A stretch of 64,000 bases of DNA from Alteromonas ponticola (GTDB lineage: Bacteria > Pseudomonadota > Gammaproteobacteria > Enterobacterales > Alteromonadaceae): the NCBI RefSeq assembly GCF_012911815.1, contig NZ_JAATNW010000004.1:124001-188000 (forward strand), written 5' to 3'. Of this stretch, positions 26,704 through 35,486 are shown in pieces. Numbering within the stretch: the stretch's first letter is position 1; every line of letters starts with the position of its first letter. The notes beneath the pieces were generated by a model. The model was not told the origin of the DNA and searched no databases. It worked only from the letters and a program-made list of their open reading frames with translations. The translations under genes and the position numbers were made by a program.

Positions 26704-26853
26704 CTATTGAACCTCTTGCTGGCTGGGTTCAACTTGCTGTGGCTGCTGGTTGTTATCTTCCTGCTCTGGAAGATAAAGGGCACCACGATAACCACAGGCG
26801 CTAATGAACAAAAGACTGATAAGAACACTGACAAAGGAAAGCTTTTTAAACAC
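26704..26853 (-). CDS. lptM: LPS-assembly lipoprotein LptM (YifL)
   Basis: A 49-residue lipoprotein reading MFKKLSFVSVLISLLFISAC then GYRGALYLPEQ, which fits the LptM pattern of a lipobox Cys (LFISAC) followed by a conserved C-G-x-x-G-x-L-Y-x-P motif. The remainder is Gln-rich. LptM helps the LptDE translocon mature. The start is GTG without a clear ribosome binding site. It lies directly before lysA, as yifL does near dapF in E. coli. Confidence 0.85.
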   Translation of the reverse strand: MFKKLSFVSVLISLLFISACGYRGALYLPEQEDNNQQPQQVEPSQQEVQ

Positions 26854-26902
26854 GGTAATGTCGTAATTGAAAATGCGATAGTCGTATCATCTCATCGCAT
26901 CG

Positions 26903-27970
26903 TTAAAATGCAAGCGAAGATAGCTTCTCCCGGGTTCGGTATCCGTATTTTACTTCCTCCCAGAGCGACTTACACAGGGGCAGAGTTTCTTTCCAATCTC
27001 CTTTCACCAGCCAGTCGAGCAAAATATGGGGATTATCGGGAAAACGGATGGCTTCGTTTGCTGGCGCGAGTAACCACTCTTCAACCGTATCGGTGTTTAA
27101 CTGGAACAGCGTCTGACAAAGACCCAGCTTATGCAGGGTCAATACGTTCGACAATTGTTCAAACTGTCCCTGTAGCGGTTTTACCAGCAGCTTTTTACCT
27201 AATTGCAGGGCCTCACTGGATAACTCAAAACCGCCATTGGCGATGACGCCATCGGCATACTGCAGGGCATACTGAAAGCCATTTTTGGAAGGAGGATACC
27301 AGCGCACATGGCCACAATTCATTTCAGCGGAAATAGCCGGGTGATAGCATTTGAAGCGGCATTCTGCCAATGGCTCCAGCATTTGCTGAATTTCATTAAT
27401 ATCTTCAAATGGCAGATAAACCAGAATATGGGAGCGGCAATCATAGTGAACTGGCTTCTCCAGCACAAACGGCGGAATAATAGGCTGATTAAAATGATAC
27501 CAATGCACGCCAATTTGAATATCAGCGGGGGCAAAATAGTTGAGTACCAGTTTATCGACCAGACCTGCACCAGATTGAGGTACCGGGTAGGTAAACGCAG
27601 CCTGGTGGCTAATCGAAATCGACGGTAAGCTCTGTTGTCTGGCCGCCCATGCAGTCACGGGTTCGAAGTCATTGATAAGCAGGTCGTATGCGGACACATC
27701 CAGTGCACGAACATCGTCTAAAAATCGTAAAAGTCGGCTTTGATGCAGGGTTTGTAAACGGCTTACCCGACCTTTTTTGCAGCTAAAAGTTAGCCCTGTG
27801 AAAGTACGGTAGTGAGCAAACACGTCCATATCGAAATAGCCATTAGCAGGGCGTCCGCTGAACACAAAGTCCACGTCAATATCTTTTCGTTTCTGCATCG
27901 CTACAGCAAGTATGCGCGCACGCGCGATGTGTCCGTTGCCAGTGCCCTGAACACCGTAAAGAATCTTCAT
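26903..27970 (-). CDS. MJ1255/VC2487-family glycosyltransferase
   Basis: A 355-residue GT-B fold protein opening MKILYGVQGTGNGHIARA, the signature of the MJ1255/VC2487 family, whose members use UDP-sugars in unknown pathways. C-terminal DGVIANGGFELSSEALQLGK is the nucleotide-sugar binding segment. It is 2 bases from the PAP2 phosphatase gene, suggesting one transcript. A role in lipid or cell-envelope glycosylation is an inference from the neighbour. Confidence 0.85.
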   Translation of the reverse strand: MKILYGVQGTGNGHIARARILAVAMQKRKDIDVDFVFSGRPANGYFDMDVFAHYRTFTGLTFSCKKGRVSRLQTLHQSRLLRFLDDVRALDVSAYDLLINDFEPVTAWAARQQSLPSISISHQAAFTYPVPQSGAGLVDKLVLNYFAPADIQIGVHWYHFNQPIIPPFVLEKPVHYDCRSHILVYLPFEDINEIQQMLEPLAECRFKCYHPAISAEMNCGHVRWYPPSKNGFQYALQYADGVIANGGFELSSEALQLGKKLLVKPLQGQFEQLSNVLTLHKLGLCQTLFQLNTDTVEEWLLAPANEAIRFPDNPHILLDWLVKGDWKETLPLCKSLWEEVKYGYRTREKLSSLAF

Positions 27971-27972
27971 TG

Positions 27973-28491
27973 TTATCCCAGTGCCGTTAAACTGACTGAC
28001 GCAATGAATAGTCCTAACAGGGCGCCTGCAACAACGTCAGTAGGGAAGTGAACACCCAGTAAAATGCGCGATAAACCAATGAGTGCGGCCCATGAGTAGG
28101 CGAGCAGGGCAAATGGCGGATAGTAGTAGCTCACTATACTTGCCATTAACCATGCGGCAGCGGTATGACCGGAAGGTAAACTAAACTTATCTGAAGGCAC
28201 AATGTGAGAGTGAAAATGAGTCAATAGATCACACGGCCGCTGACGTTTAATCAGCTTTTTCAACACGACATAAACAGGCAGTTCAAGCGCGTATGCCATT
28301 AACGCGGTATACAAAAACAACTCTCCGTGTTGAGGTTCAAACGCCCACAACAGCATTGCCAGAACAAAATACAGATAGCCGTCGCCGGTTTTTGACAGCC
28401 AGATTATGCTGCGGCAATTACCCTGAGAGGTGATGCTGAATAGCCGATGAAATAGATCAGTATCGTATTCGGTCAAAGATTTCAGCTTCAT
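27973..28491 (-). CDS. PAP2 family membrane phosphatase
   Basis: An integral membrane protein with the acid phosphatase motifs KKLIKRQRPCD, PSGHTAAAW and SRILLGVHFPTDV, containing the catalytic His. It may act on lipid phosphate substrates such as undecaprenyl pyrophosphate or phosphatidate. ATG at 28491 has GAGG 8 bases upstream; the more upstream ATG at 28533 has none. It is co-transcribed with the glycosyltransferase. Confidence 0.85.
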   Translation of the reverse strand: MKLKSLTEYDTDLFHRLFSITSQGNCRSIIWLSKTGDGYLYFVLAMLLWAFEPQHGELFLYTALMAYALELPVYVVLKKLIKRQRPCDLLTHFHSHIVPSDKFSLPSGHTAAAWLMASIVSYYYPPFALLAYSWAALIGLSRILLGVHFPTDVVAGALLGLFIASVSLTALG

Positions 28492-28596
28492 TGGCTTCGC
28501 CTCATTCGCTTTACTGCTGGTAAGGCTAGACATGGTTTATGAACAGTGGGTGACAGTCGTGCGAAACCTTTGTGACAATAATAAATAACCAAAATG

Positions 28597-28624
28597 TTTG
28601 ATTTGACTTAAATGATGCTATGCT
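28597..28624 (+). promoter_or_regulatory. Candidate promoter of rraA
   Basis: TTTGAT and TATGCT, 16 bases apart, lie 39 bases before the rraA ATG in the 170-base divergent gap. Both hexamers are only moderate matches. Confidence 0.3.
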
Positions 28625-28662
28625 AGGACAAGCAGTTATTGAGCGCCCGAAAGGAAAAACCG

Positions 28663-29148
28663 ATGGATTACAATACTTCCGAATTATGCGATTTGTTTGC
28701 TGACAGTGTTGATGTCGTAGACCCAATCTTTGTCAGTTACGGTGGACGGTATTCGTTCGGCGGGGAGATCACCACAGTTAAATGTTATGAAGACCGTGGG
28801 TTAGTCGACCGTGTACTTGCGCAAAACGGCGCCGGTAAGGTGTTGCTGATTGACGGCGGCGGTTCAACCCGACGCGCGCTGATCGATGCTACTTCAGCAC
28901 AGGTTGCCATCGACAATGAATGGGAAGGAATCGTTTGTTACGGCAGTGTGCGAGAAGTCGATAGCCTGGCCGATTTGGACATCGGCGTGCTCGCAGTCGC
29001 CTCAATACCGGTTAACGCAGAAGGCGAAAGCATCGGCGATGTGGACGTGCCGGTGAATTTCGGTGGCGTGACTTTCTTGCCTGAAGACCATCTCTACGCG
29101 GACTCCACTGGTGTCATCCTGTCGCCAGAGCCGCTTGATATAGATTAA
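28663..29148 (+). CDS. rraA: Regulator of RNase E activity RraA
   Basis: 161 aa, the same length as E. coli RraA, and highly similar: N terminus [36 protein letters not shown], and C terminus [19 protein letters not shown]. It binds RNase E and inhibits mRNA decay. ATG at 28663 has AAAGG about 8 bases upstream; the upstream TTG (28639) is not needed. Confidence 0.96.
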   Translation: MDYNTSELCDLFADSVDVVDPIFVSYGGRYSFGGEITTVKCYEDRGLVDRVLAQNGAGKVLLIDGGGSTRRALIDATSAQVAIDNEWEGIVCYGSVREVDSLADLDIGVLAVASIPVNAEGESIGDVDVPVNFGGVTFLPEDHLYADSTGVILSPEPLDID

Positions 29149-29161
29149 AATTGACACACAC

Positions 29162-29192
29162 TGCCCGGTAACCCCAATATCAGTTCCGGGCA
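29162..29192. repeat. Inverted repeat after rraA
   Basis: TGCCCGG and CCGGGCA, 17 bases apart, followed by an A-rich run. It lies 14 bases after the rraA stop. Without a T tract on the plus strand it is a weak terminator candidate. Confidence 0.4.
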
Positions 29193-29223
29193 ACAAAAAA
29201 TAGTTACTTTAGAGTAATCCAAT

Positions 29224-29247
29224 GTAGCTATATTTGACTATAGCTAC
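29224..29247. promoter_or_regulatory. Perfect 9-bp palindrome upstream of the AhpD-kinase gene
   Basis: GTAGCTATA, six bases, TATAGCTAC, a perfect inverted repeat about 113 bases before the kinase start. The form (9+6+9) is typical of a dimeric regulator's operator. Confidence 0.45.
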
Positions 29248-29287
29248 TATTAAGTCGTCTTAATTCCGTGCTCTCCTAAAATGTCAG

Positions 29288-29299
29288 CTCAGCGCTGAG
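29288..29299. promoter_or_regulatory. Perfect 12-bp palindrome upstream of the AhpD-kinase gene
   Basis: CTCAGCGCTGAG is its own reverse complement, 60 bases before the start codon of the hybrid kinase gene and 40 bases after the first palindrome. Possibly a second binding site. Confidence 0.4.
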
Positions 29300-29359
29300 A
29301 CAGTTACACTAAAGTGGACTTCGTCAGAATTTACTCAACCATGATAAGTTAATGCGAAA

Positions 29360-31282
29360 ATGAATGGTGAAAGCAATACGAATCAACATGCAGCCCTGCA
29401 TTCAGAGGTAAAAAATCGATTTGGTGTGGTGCCTAACTTTTTCAAACTGGCTTCAGAGTCACCTGATATCACCGAAAATCTCTGGGGTTTCGCAAAATTT
29501 GCCTATTTAAATAACCCGTTCCCTTCGTTATTTAAAGAGCGGATGTTTGTCTATACCTCACGCTTTTGCGAAGTGCGATATTGTATCGCCAGGCATGTTG
29601 GCTTTCTGGCCGGCCTTGGCCACCCTTCCGGAGACGCCGAGAGTAAAACATCGCCTGTGGAATTAATCATTCCGCTGTTAGCAAATCCATTACCCAGAGA
29701 TGAAGCGCTGGGACCTTACCTGGAACTGGTCAAATCGTTACAATTATCAAAAAGTTCTGCACCAGAACAAGGTTCGCAGGAAGAATACGCCATATTTGTG
29801 TGTGTAGCGCATCTTTTACTTTTTACCGATCGCACTCATGATTGCCTGGACGCCTTGAAAGAGGCTTATTCTTCGGAAGATTTAGAGTACCTGTTAGTAT
29901 TTTTAACCTTTATTCGCACCGCGCACTATTGGACAAAGATTCATCCTGATCTGGAGATGGAGGATGATTTACGCCAACTATTCGACGTACAGGAAAAGCT
30001 GGCAGAAAAAATTTTCAACGATCCGGAAGCTGGCTCGTGTGAGCTATCAACGCAGTTACAAACTGAACTTTATACTCTTCGCCGCGAAACGCAGTTGATG
30101 GCGCAGGTCAAAGCCACAAACACTGCGCTGGAGGAAGCCAGTATAAGGAAAGATGAATTTTTAGCTACGCTTGCTCATGAGCTGCGTAATCCACTCGCCC
30201 CTATTACCAGTGGCCTGGAAGCAATGAAGATTGCTATAAAAAATAAGGACTTGAAGGCGCTGGAAGCATTACGCACCACAATGGAAAGGCAAAGTCAGCA
30301 GTTAACACATCTGGTCAACGATTTGATGGATGTCTCACGAATTAGCCGGGGTAAAATGTCGCTGAAGCTTGGCCCGGTTGAACTGACTGATATTATCGCA
30401 AGTGCAATAGATTCCGTGGCTACGAAACTGGAACAAGCCGGGCATAAATTTGTCAACGATTCTGCTAAGTACAAGTCCATCGTGGTGAAGGGAGACCCGG
30501 TTCGCTTGATTCAGATTTTCTCCAATCTGCTAGACAATGCCATCAAATACACCCCGTACGGGGGAGAAATTTCGTTGTCCGTTACAATGGATGCTACAAA
30601 CGTCGTAGTTTCAGTGAAGGATAACGGGATCGGTATTCCAGCCCATCATCATGAAAAAATATTCGAGCTTTTTTCACAGTCTGCAGACGAGTTGGAAGCG
30701 GGGGAGCAAGGTCTGGGTGTGGGCTTGTCTCTGGTCAAAAAACTGGTGCAGATGCACGATGGCAATATTGAAGTCGTTTCAGATAGTCCCGGGGACGGCA
30801 GCCAATTTGTTGTTCGTTTACCGACAGTAGAATTTGAGGAGCAAGCTCTTACTTCCAAATCGGAAGTTGAGGTTAATAATGGAAATTCCTGTCGGGTACT
30901 CCTGGTTGATGACAATAAGTCAGCTGCTGATATTCTGGGGATGCTCGTGCTGATGCTAGGGTATTCAGTGGATACTGTGTATAACGGCAGGGCTGCTTTG
31001 GAAATGGCACCTGAAATTTGCCCAGACATTATTTTCATGGATATCGGCATGCCCGAACTGAATGGTTATGAAACGGCGCAACTGATGAATCAGGAGGCAT
31101 GGCGACGCAATACTGTGTTGGTCGCGTTAACTGGTTGGGGGCGTGAAGAGGATATTCAGCGCACGAAAGAAGCGGGGTTTGACCATCACCTGGTTAAGCC
31201 GATAGACGCTGAGCAATTGAAGAATATTCTCCATTACATCAGTAATAAAGACCATGCCGGACTTGAGCGGTATTTGTCCTAG
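29360..31282 (+). CDS. Hybrid sensor kinase with N-terminal AhpD/carboxymuconolactone decarboxylase-like domain
   Basis: 640 residues. The N-terminal domain (about 10-210) resembles AhpD/CMD proteins: RMFVYTSRFCEVRYCIARHV has Cys70, Cys75 and His79 where AhpD has its redox Cys and His. Then a coiled linker, HisKA with phospho-acceptor His273 (TLAHELRNP), HATPase with LLDNAIKYTPYG and GIGIPAHHH, and a C-terminal REC with Asp near residue 565 (IFMDIGMPE). No transmembrane helix is visible, so it senses a cytosolic signal, perhaps peroxide or thiol redox state. No ribosome binding site is obvious at ATG. No DNA-binding partner lies next to it. Confidence 0.86.
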   Translation: MNGESNTNQHAALHSEVKNRFGVVPNFFKLASESPDITENLWGFAKFAYLNNPFPSLFKERMFVYTSRFCEVRYCIARHVGFLAGLGHPSGDAESKTSPVELIIPLLANPLPRDEALGPYLELVKSLQLSKSSAPEQGSQEEYAIFVCVAHLLLFTDRTHDCLDALKEAYSSEDLEYLLVFLTFIRTAHYWTKIHPDLEMEDDLRQLFDVQEKLAEKIFNDPEAGSCELSTQLQTELYTLRRETQLMAQVKATNTALEEASIRKDEFLATLAHELRNPLAPITSGLEAMKIAIKNKDLKALEALRTTMERQSQQLTHLVNDLMDVSRISRGKMSLKLGPVELTDIIASAIDSVATKLEQAGHKFVNDSAKYKSIVVKGDPVRLIQIFSNLLDNAIKYTPYGGEISLSVTMDATNVVVSVKDNGIGIPAHHHEKIFELFSQSADELEAGEQGLGVGLSLVKKLVQMHDGNIEVVSDSPGDGSQFVVRLPTVEFEEQALTSKSEVEVNNGNSCRVLLVDDNKSAADILGMLVLMLGYSVDTVYNGRAALEMAPEICPDIIFMDIGMPELNGYETAQLMNQEAWRRNTVLVALTGWGREEDIQRTKEAGFDHHLVKPIDAEQLKNILHYISNKDHAGLERYLS

Positions 31283-31345
31283 TTGTCAGTTGGGGCGAGC
31301 ACTTTCTTTTCATTAAGTAAGCTTGCAACATTTTCGGGAAAGTCG

Positions 31346-31384
31346 AGCAGGGGCAACTCAACCCTGCTGACAATTCTCAATTGT
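31346..31384. terminator. Two hairpins between convergent genes
   Basis: AGCAGGG/CCCTGCT (31346-31368) is directly followed by ACAATT/AATTGT (31370-31384). They lie between the convergent kinase and endonuclease genes. No long T run follows either, so termination is possible but not certain. Confidence 0.4.
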
Positions 31385-31460
31385 GTTCGGTTCTCTCACA
31401 GAGTGAGCAGACTAAAACAGGCAGTAAATATTTCTTCGCGATGCTTAATCTGCATGAAAC

Positions 31461-33080
31461 CTAATTACCCCAGATATCGTTAACGAATTCAGGGTAATCC
31501 ACAAACGGGTTGCGGTTATTCTGAAATTGGAAGGCCGCTTCATTGCGATCAATTTCTTTCTGGCTTACCGGATCCTGCAGGTGCCACGCAATCAACATAT
31601 CAACCAGCCAGGTCTCGAAGACCTGATTGCTGGTGCCGTTTAATGCCGCATTTGCATAGGTGCTATTGCCGTCCCACGCAGCTATTACGTTTTCATAGCG
31701 GGTTGCCATATAGAAATAGGCTCTGGCGATATCACCTTTGAATTCATCGATAGGTTCAAACACCGTACCGCTATAGCCTAATCCGTTTTGCGCTGCGCCT
31801 AATGTTGAGCCGTTTGCGGACGTATAACTGGCGCTGCCAACATCTCCGTACGGGTAACTGCTGCGTTTTGAATTAACATAGCCATCGGTGGCAAAAATGT
31901 GGTGGACGTCAGTATTCATCGGTGCGATGGCGCCGCCAAACCAGCTGCGTGGGAATGCGTGTTCGCGGTTATAACAATCACTTTCGCCACGGTAAGTCCC
32001 ACATTGGTCTGTGCCGGCAGCAAATACATAGCTGTCTCCTGCTGCCGGATTTTCAGAGTAAATATCTAAAATGGTGCCGTCATTTTCATAGTAGGTATCG
32101 CGTTCGTGCGACAGATAAAATGTCCATAAATCGCCATAACTTTGGGTAGAGTGATTTTTGATAATGTTATGAAGTTCTGTCTTAAGCGAGTAGCCGGTGA
32201 GTCCAGATGCGCTTTGATAATAGGCCGATAAATCGGGGTTGCCGCCACCGCCGGAACCGCTACCCAGCGTAAAGTTGGTGTTTTCCTGCAAGCCGAATGA
32301 ACCGCCACTGGCAATGGTAGTGTTTTCTACGGCTAACTTATAGCTGCCGTTTCCGTGACTACAGCAGATACCATCACCATAGGAATCCAATACGGTTAAC
32401 GTATAATCACCATCAGCCAGGCAAACCGCTTCATCATAGCTGGCGTTGCTGGCATAACTGTCACCTGAAAAGATCACCTGACTAGTTGCGTCGGTGATTT
32501 GCCAGGAAGTTTCTGCGCCATAGTTGTCTGTGGTCAGTGAAAATTGTCCGCTGTTTTCATTGCAGCCTGAACCCAAGCCACCGCCAGACGATGGCGTGAA
32601 GTTGTCTATGTAAACCACCTCAGAACCATCAAAACCTGACTGATCGTAAAAACGCAAACCGATTTCTATCGTGCCCGTCGCTGCTGCGGTGTATAGATAA
32701 GAAAGTTGTTGCCACTGACCTGTTAAAGCGGGGTTGGAATAGTTGTGATAGCCGTCCGCATACATGCGTGCCGCGACACTGCCTTCAGTATGATATACCC
32801 ATACACTGAAGTTATAACTCTGACCACTTTCAACACTGATACTTTGCCTGAAATCGGTGGAGCTCTGGGTGCCGGTACTCACAGTCACTGCCGCAGCAGC
32901 GTTACCGGTATAAGTGGGACTAGCGGATTCAGCTAGGCTTATACCACTGTCGATAGTTGTCCAGTTATCCGGCGATGAGCCGGACCAGTTTTCAAAATCT
33001 CCATTAACTACCTGGGCTTGGGCGATGGCAGTGCTTAACAGCAGAATTGACGCCAGCAAACCGGTTTTGCTTATTCTCAT
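31461..33080 (-). CDS. Secreted endonuclease I family nuclease with N-terminal accessory domains
   Basis: Signal peptide (1-22); a carbohydrate-binding-like beta domain (about 23-165, starting VVNGDFENWSG); a second domain with two Cys-paired loops and CCSHGNGSYKLAV (about 170-275); a Gly-rich linker; and an endonuclease I domain (about 285-525) with the active-site sequence DCYNREHAFPRSWFGG, typical of periplasmic/extracellular Dns and BsnB nucleases. The enzyme degrades DNA outside the cell; the added domains may hold it on biofilm or particles. 539 aa is much longer than the Vibrio Dns (about 230 aa). Confidence 0.9.
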   Translation of the reverse strand: MRISKTGLLASILLLSTAIAQAQVVNGDFENWSGSSPDNWTTIDSGISLAESASPTYTGNAAAAVTVSTGTQSSTDFRQSISVESGQSYNFSVWVYHTEGSVAARMYADGYHNYSNPALTGQWQQLSYLYTAAATGTIEIGLRFYDQSGFDGSEVVYIDNFTPSSGGGLGSGCNENSGQFSLTTDNYGAETSWQITDATSQVIFSGDSYASNASYDEAVCLADGDYTLTVLDSYGDGICCSHGNGSYKLAVENTTIASGGSFGLQENTNFTLGSGSGGGGNPDLSAYYQSASGLTGYSLKTELHNIIKNHSTQSYGDLWTFYLSHERDTYYENDGTILDIYSENPAAGDSYVFAAGTDQCGTYRGESDCYNREHAFPRSWFGGAIAPMNTDVHHIFATDGYVNSKRSSYPYGDVGSASYTSANGSTLGAAQNGLGYSGTVFEPIDEFKGDIARAYFYMATRYENVIAAWDGNSTYANAALNGTSNQVFETWLVDMLIAWHLQDPVSQKEIDRNEAAFQFQNNRNPFVDYPEFVNDIWGN

Positions 33081-33302
33081 AGTTTTTTCCTGTTTCTTAG
33101 GTGCTTATTCTAGATAGCAGGATCTAAGGTACAGGATCTGTTTGTGAATTAAATTACCGATTTATTACATATTTTTTATATAGAACAAAATTATACCATT
33201 GATGATTTAATATGTTCTAAATGTGCTTTGCGCTGACAGAAAGGGAAGAGGAAAACGAATGGGATACGTTTTCCATAGTTGAGGTAAATAGAGCCAACTT
33301 TT

Positions 33303-33450
33303 TCAGTTGGATTTGGACAGCTCACTGTGCAATTTCAACACACGATCACCATCATCCTGTTCAATCAAATAAGCCGGATCATCATCTGATCCTTTGCGGG
33401 TGGTTTCACTACCTTGCAGCGTTCGCGTAACCTCTTCCCGTAAGACTCCC
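33303..33450 (-). pseudogene. 5'-truncated copy of a DUF2945/HVA1 gene
   Basis: Read on the minus strand this fragment encodes EEVTRTLQGSETTRKGSDDD through a stop after SELSKSN, matching residues about 30-70 of the intact DUF2945 protein at 35856-36077. The first 29 codons and start are missing. Over 123 bp (33318-33440 against 35871-35993) I count 10 mismatches, about 92% identity. Most differences are silent, so it was probably coding when the copies separated. Confidence 0.85.
33318..33440. repeat. Left copy of a 123-bp direct repeat flanking the A+T-rich insert
   Basis: It matches 35871-35993 in the same orientation with 10 mismatches and no gap. The repeat is the 3' half of the DUF2945 gene. 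It marks one edge of the accessory block. Confidence 0.88.
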
Positions 33451-33590
33451 AAATATTAACCTGTTATAATGAACGTTCGCTAAACACGGGACTGTATTGT
33501 TTCAATATTCCGAATACGAAATTAAGTGACATAAACTCTCATAGAGTGAATGAGTCTACGTAGTAAGATTTTGTCGAAGCAAACTGATCT

Positions 33591-34091
33591 CTATAAATCG
33601 CGAAAAAATAAACGAAAATCTGAATTTGTAGATCCGGATAAATGAGCATCTAAGTCAGAAATAGTTGAATTGCATCTATAGTGATGGTTAGATCCAAATA
33701 AAGATACTAATTTTTTATCTGTTTTTTTAATGACGACATTTCTTATTTCGTTATGCATCCTTACAATTTCGATTGACTCAATTTCGCTCTTTTTAAACTT
33801 GAAATTTTTGGAAGTGAATGTGTCGATATCTTGAATAATTGTTACTTCGTCATTTTTTAAAAAAAGTATATCTGCGTAATAAATAATTGAGTATGCAAGA
33901 AGAAGAATAGTAAAAATAATACCGCCATAATGCTTTAGGTACACCGAACTATTAATATCAGGTATGAACCATAGTAAAAATGCTAACACTAATAATTCGA
34001 TAGAAAAAGCGATTGTGGCAGTTGTGTAAATTTCGATTTTTCTTTTTTTAAAAATAAACTTTTTATTATGACTTTCTTGATTATATTTCAA
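33591..34091 (-). CDS. Hypothetical two-helix membrane protein (accessory block)
   Basis: 166 aa, A+T-rich coding DNA with many Ile, Lys and Asn. Two transmembrane helices (about 24-43 and 55-76) separate a basic N-terminal tail (KKFIFKKRK) from a C-terminal soluble part with a PH-like pattern (EVTIIQDIDTF, EIESIEIVRM). The start is TTG with GGTGA 5-6 bases upstream. It lies 36 bases after the secreted protein gene in the same direction. An immunity or partner role for the secreted protein is inference only. Confidence 0.65.
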   Translation of the reverse strand: MKYNQESHNKKFIFKKRKIEIYTTATIAFSIELLVLAFLLWFIPDINSSVYLKHYGGIIFTILLLAYSIIYYADILFLKNDEVTIIQDIDTFTSKNFKFKKSEIESIEIVRMHNEIRNVVIKKTDKKLVSLFGSNHHYRCNSTISDLDAHLSGSTNSDFRLFFRDL

Positions 34092-34127
34092 TCAGTTCAC
34101 CAATAAATTTATAATACTTATAAAGTA

Positions 34128-35486
34128 TCAATTGAATTTGGTTTTTAGCGCAACGCCAAATCCAGTTCCCACTTTGGGTGTATCTTCACCTATTAATTTA
34201 TTTGTAAAAGTAAAGCTAAAAGTGTCTTGAATTTTATTCCCAAAAATCAATTTGTCACTATTATTTTTTGTTCCATTTAAATTTATCGACAAATCGATGG
34301 TTTTTACGTTAATAATCTCACCTTTGTCTACCCTTCCATTACTGTCCTTATCGTCCCATAAACGTAATTTGGCGTACACTGGGTCAAGAATGTCTATGAC
34401 TTTATCGCCATTATAATCAAAACTTTTTAATCCATCAAAATCTGTTGCTTTTTTATAAACTGAGAACAATGATAGTACAAACTCGTGTTCGCTTGTAATT
34501 GAGCCAGAAAAGTCTGCATCAATAAAAAGAACAGGGTTTCCTGGAGTAGACCAACTGAAGTATTCTGGAGCACCGTTACCTGAAATGTCGAACTTAAAGC
34601 TACTGTCTTTAAGTTTGGTGAATTGAATGCCGTCTCCATCCAGGTCAAGGAAAATAGGAAGAGTTTCGCAGCCTAATTGTATTTGCTTATAGGGTGGTAA
34701 ATCTTCGCAAAAAGATGGTGGAGCCGGCTGAGTTGAATTGAAAAAGTCAATTGCCCAACGGTCCATTAGCCTTTCAAGCAACCCGCTTTCAATCTCAGCT
34801 TGCATTCTAAGCTCAGTCCAATCAACATTATCAAGATAATCCTCTGTTACTGATGCGACCCCTATACCTGCAGCAGTAACTAGGCCTACAGTGACAACAC
34901 TCGGCAACGCTAACACTGTACCGCTAACGAATGCGACAAGCTCACCCGCCGCAAGAGAAGCAATAAACCCCGCCAATTCACTTCCAGCTAATCCTCGCTC
35001 ATCGTTTAAATAGTGATTAGTAATTTGACTACCTGATTGAAGAGCGTCAATTAAGAGTAGTCTTTGATCTAGTACTTTATTAAGCTTAGTTACAGCCTCC
35101 TGAGTCAGATTGAAATTATCTGAGTTTTTAAGAAAGTTAACAATTAATCTTACCTTGGCTAGAAGGTTGACGACATCGCTTTTCTGTTCTGCTGTCCAAG
35201 GAGTTTTATCTAAATTTGACTCTTCAGCAATTTCTAAATCCTTCCAAGTAGTTTCCTCGCCAGGGGGATTACCACGAAAGTTATATGCGTTTGCGCGATA
35301 TGAGCTGTAATAAAAGGCATTGAAACTATATGAAGATCTGAAGCCTCCACCGTCGTTTGAGTATGTAGTTGAGCAATGGTAGTAGCCATTGTTATGGTTG
35401 CAATTTGTAATTTGCTGCATTGCATTGGACGTACTCGGTATGAAGCAAAGTGATGCTAATGCATTGATAAATATTATCTTTTTCAT
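34128..35486 (-). CDS. Secreted protein with hydrophobic hairpin and EF-hand-like loops (accessory block)
   Basis: 452 aa. Signal peptide (1-22), a Tyr/Ser/Asn-rich region (23-70), helical region (80-165), a long Gly/Ala-rich hydrophobic segment (about 166-214) and a C-terminal calcium-binding-like part: DLDGDG (281-286), DADFSG (323-328), DYNGDKVID (357-365) and DDKDSNGRVDKGE (378-390). This last part is like the loop-rich region of FrpC/RTX-type proteins, but no GGxGxDxxx nonapeptide repeats are present. Codon and base use differ from neighbours (A+T-rich), suggesting transfer. AAGGA lies 8 bases before ATG. Function unknown. Confidence 0.72.
   Translation of the reverse strand: MKKIIFINALASLCFIPSTSNAMQQITNCNHNNGYYHCSTTYSNDGGGFRSSYSFNAFYYSSYRANAYNFRGNPPGEETTWKDLEIAEESNLDKTPWTAEQKSDVVNLLAKVRLIVNFLKNSDNFNLTQEAVTKLNKVLDQRLLLIDALQSGSQITNHYLNDERGLAGSELAGFIASLAAGELVAFVSGTVLALPSVVTVGLVTAAGIGVASVTEDYLDNVDWTELRMQAEIESGLLERLMDRWAIDFFNSTQPAPPSFCEDLPPYKQIQLGCETLPIFLDLDGDGIQFTKLKDSSFKFDISGNGAPEYFSWSTPGNPVLFIDADFSGSITSEHEFVLSLFSVYKKATDFDGLKSFDYNGDKVIDILDPVYAKLRLWDDKDSNGRVDKGEIINVKTIDLSINLNGTKNNSDKLIFGNKIQDTFSFTFTNKLIGEDTPKVGTGFGVALKTKFN

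Larger units (their letters stand above)
33081..33590. other. Stretch without a functional gene, holding a DUF2945 remnant
   Basis: 510 bases between the endonuclease and the small membrane gene. It contains the broken DUF2945 copy (33303-33450) and a hairpin CCAACT/AGTTGG at 33294-33310 overlapping its stop. Elsewhere there is A+T-rich DNA with a TATAAT at 33465-33470, but no paired -35 could be found. Nothing else is supported. Confidence 0.6.

Noticed and set aside
26674..27246. 190-aa plus-strand ORF
   Set aside because: It overlaps the well-supported minus-strand lptM, lysA start and glycosyltransferase genes, and has no recognised motif.
33465..33470. TATAAT as a promoter in the accessory block
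   Set aside because: No acceptable -35 about 17 bases upstream, and it would read antisense to the small membrane gene.
33591..35486. Calling the secreted protein an RTX toxin
   Set aside because: No GGxGxDxxx repeats and no type I secretion genes nearby; only EF-hand-like loops are visible.
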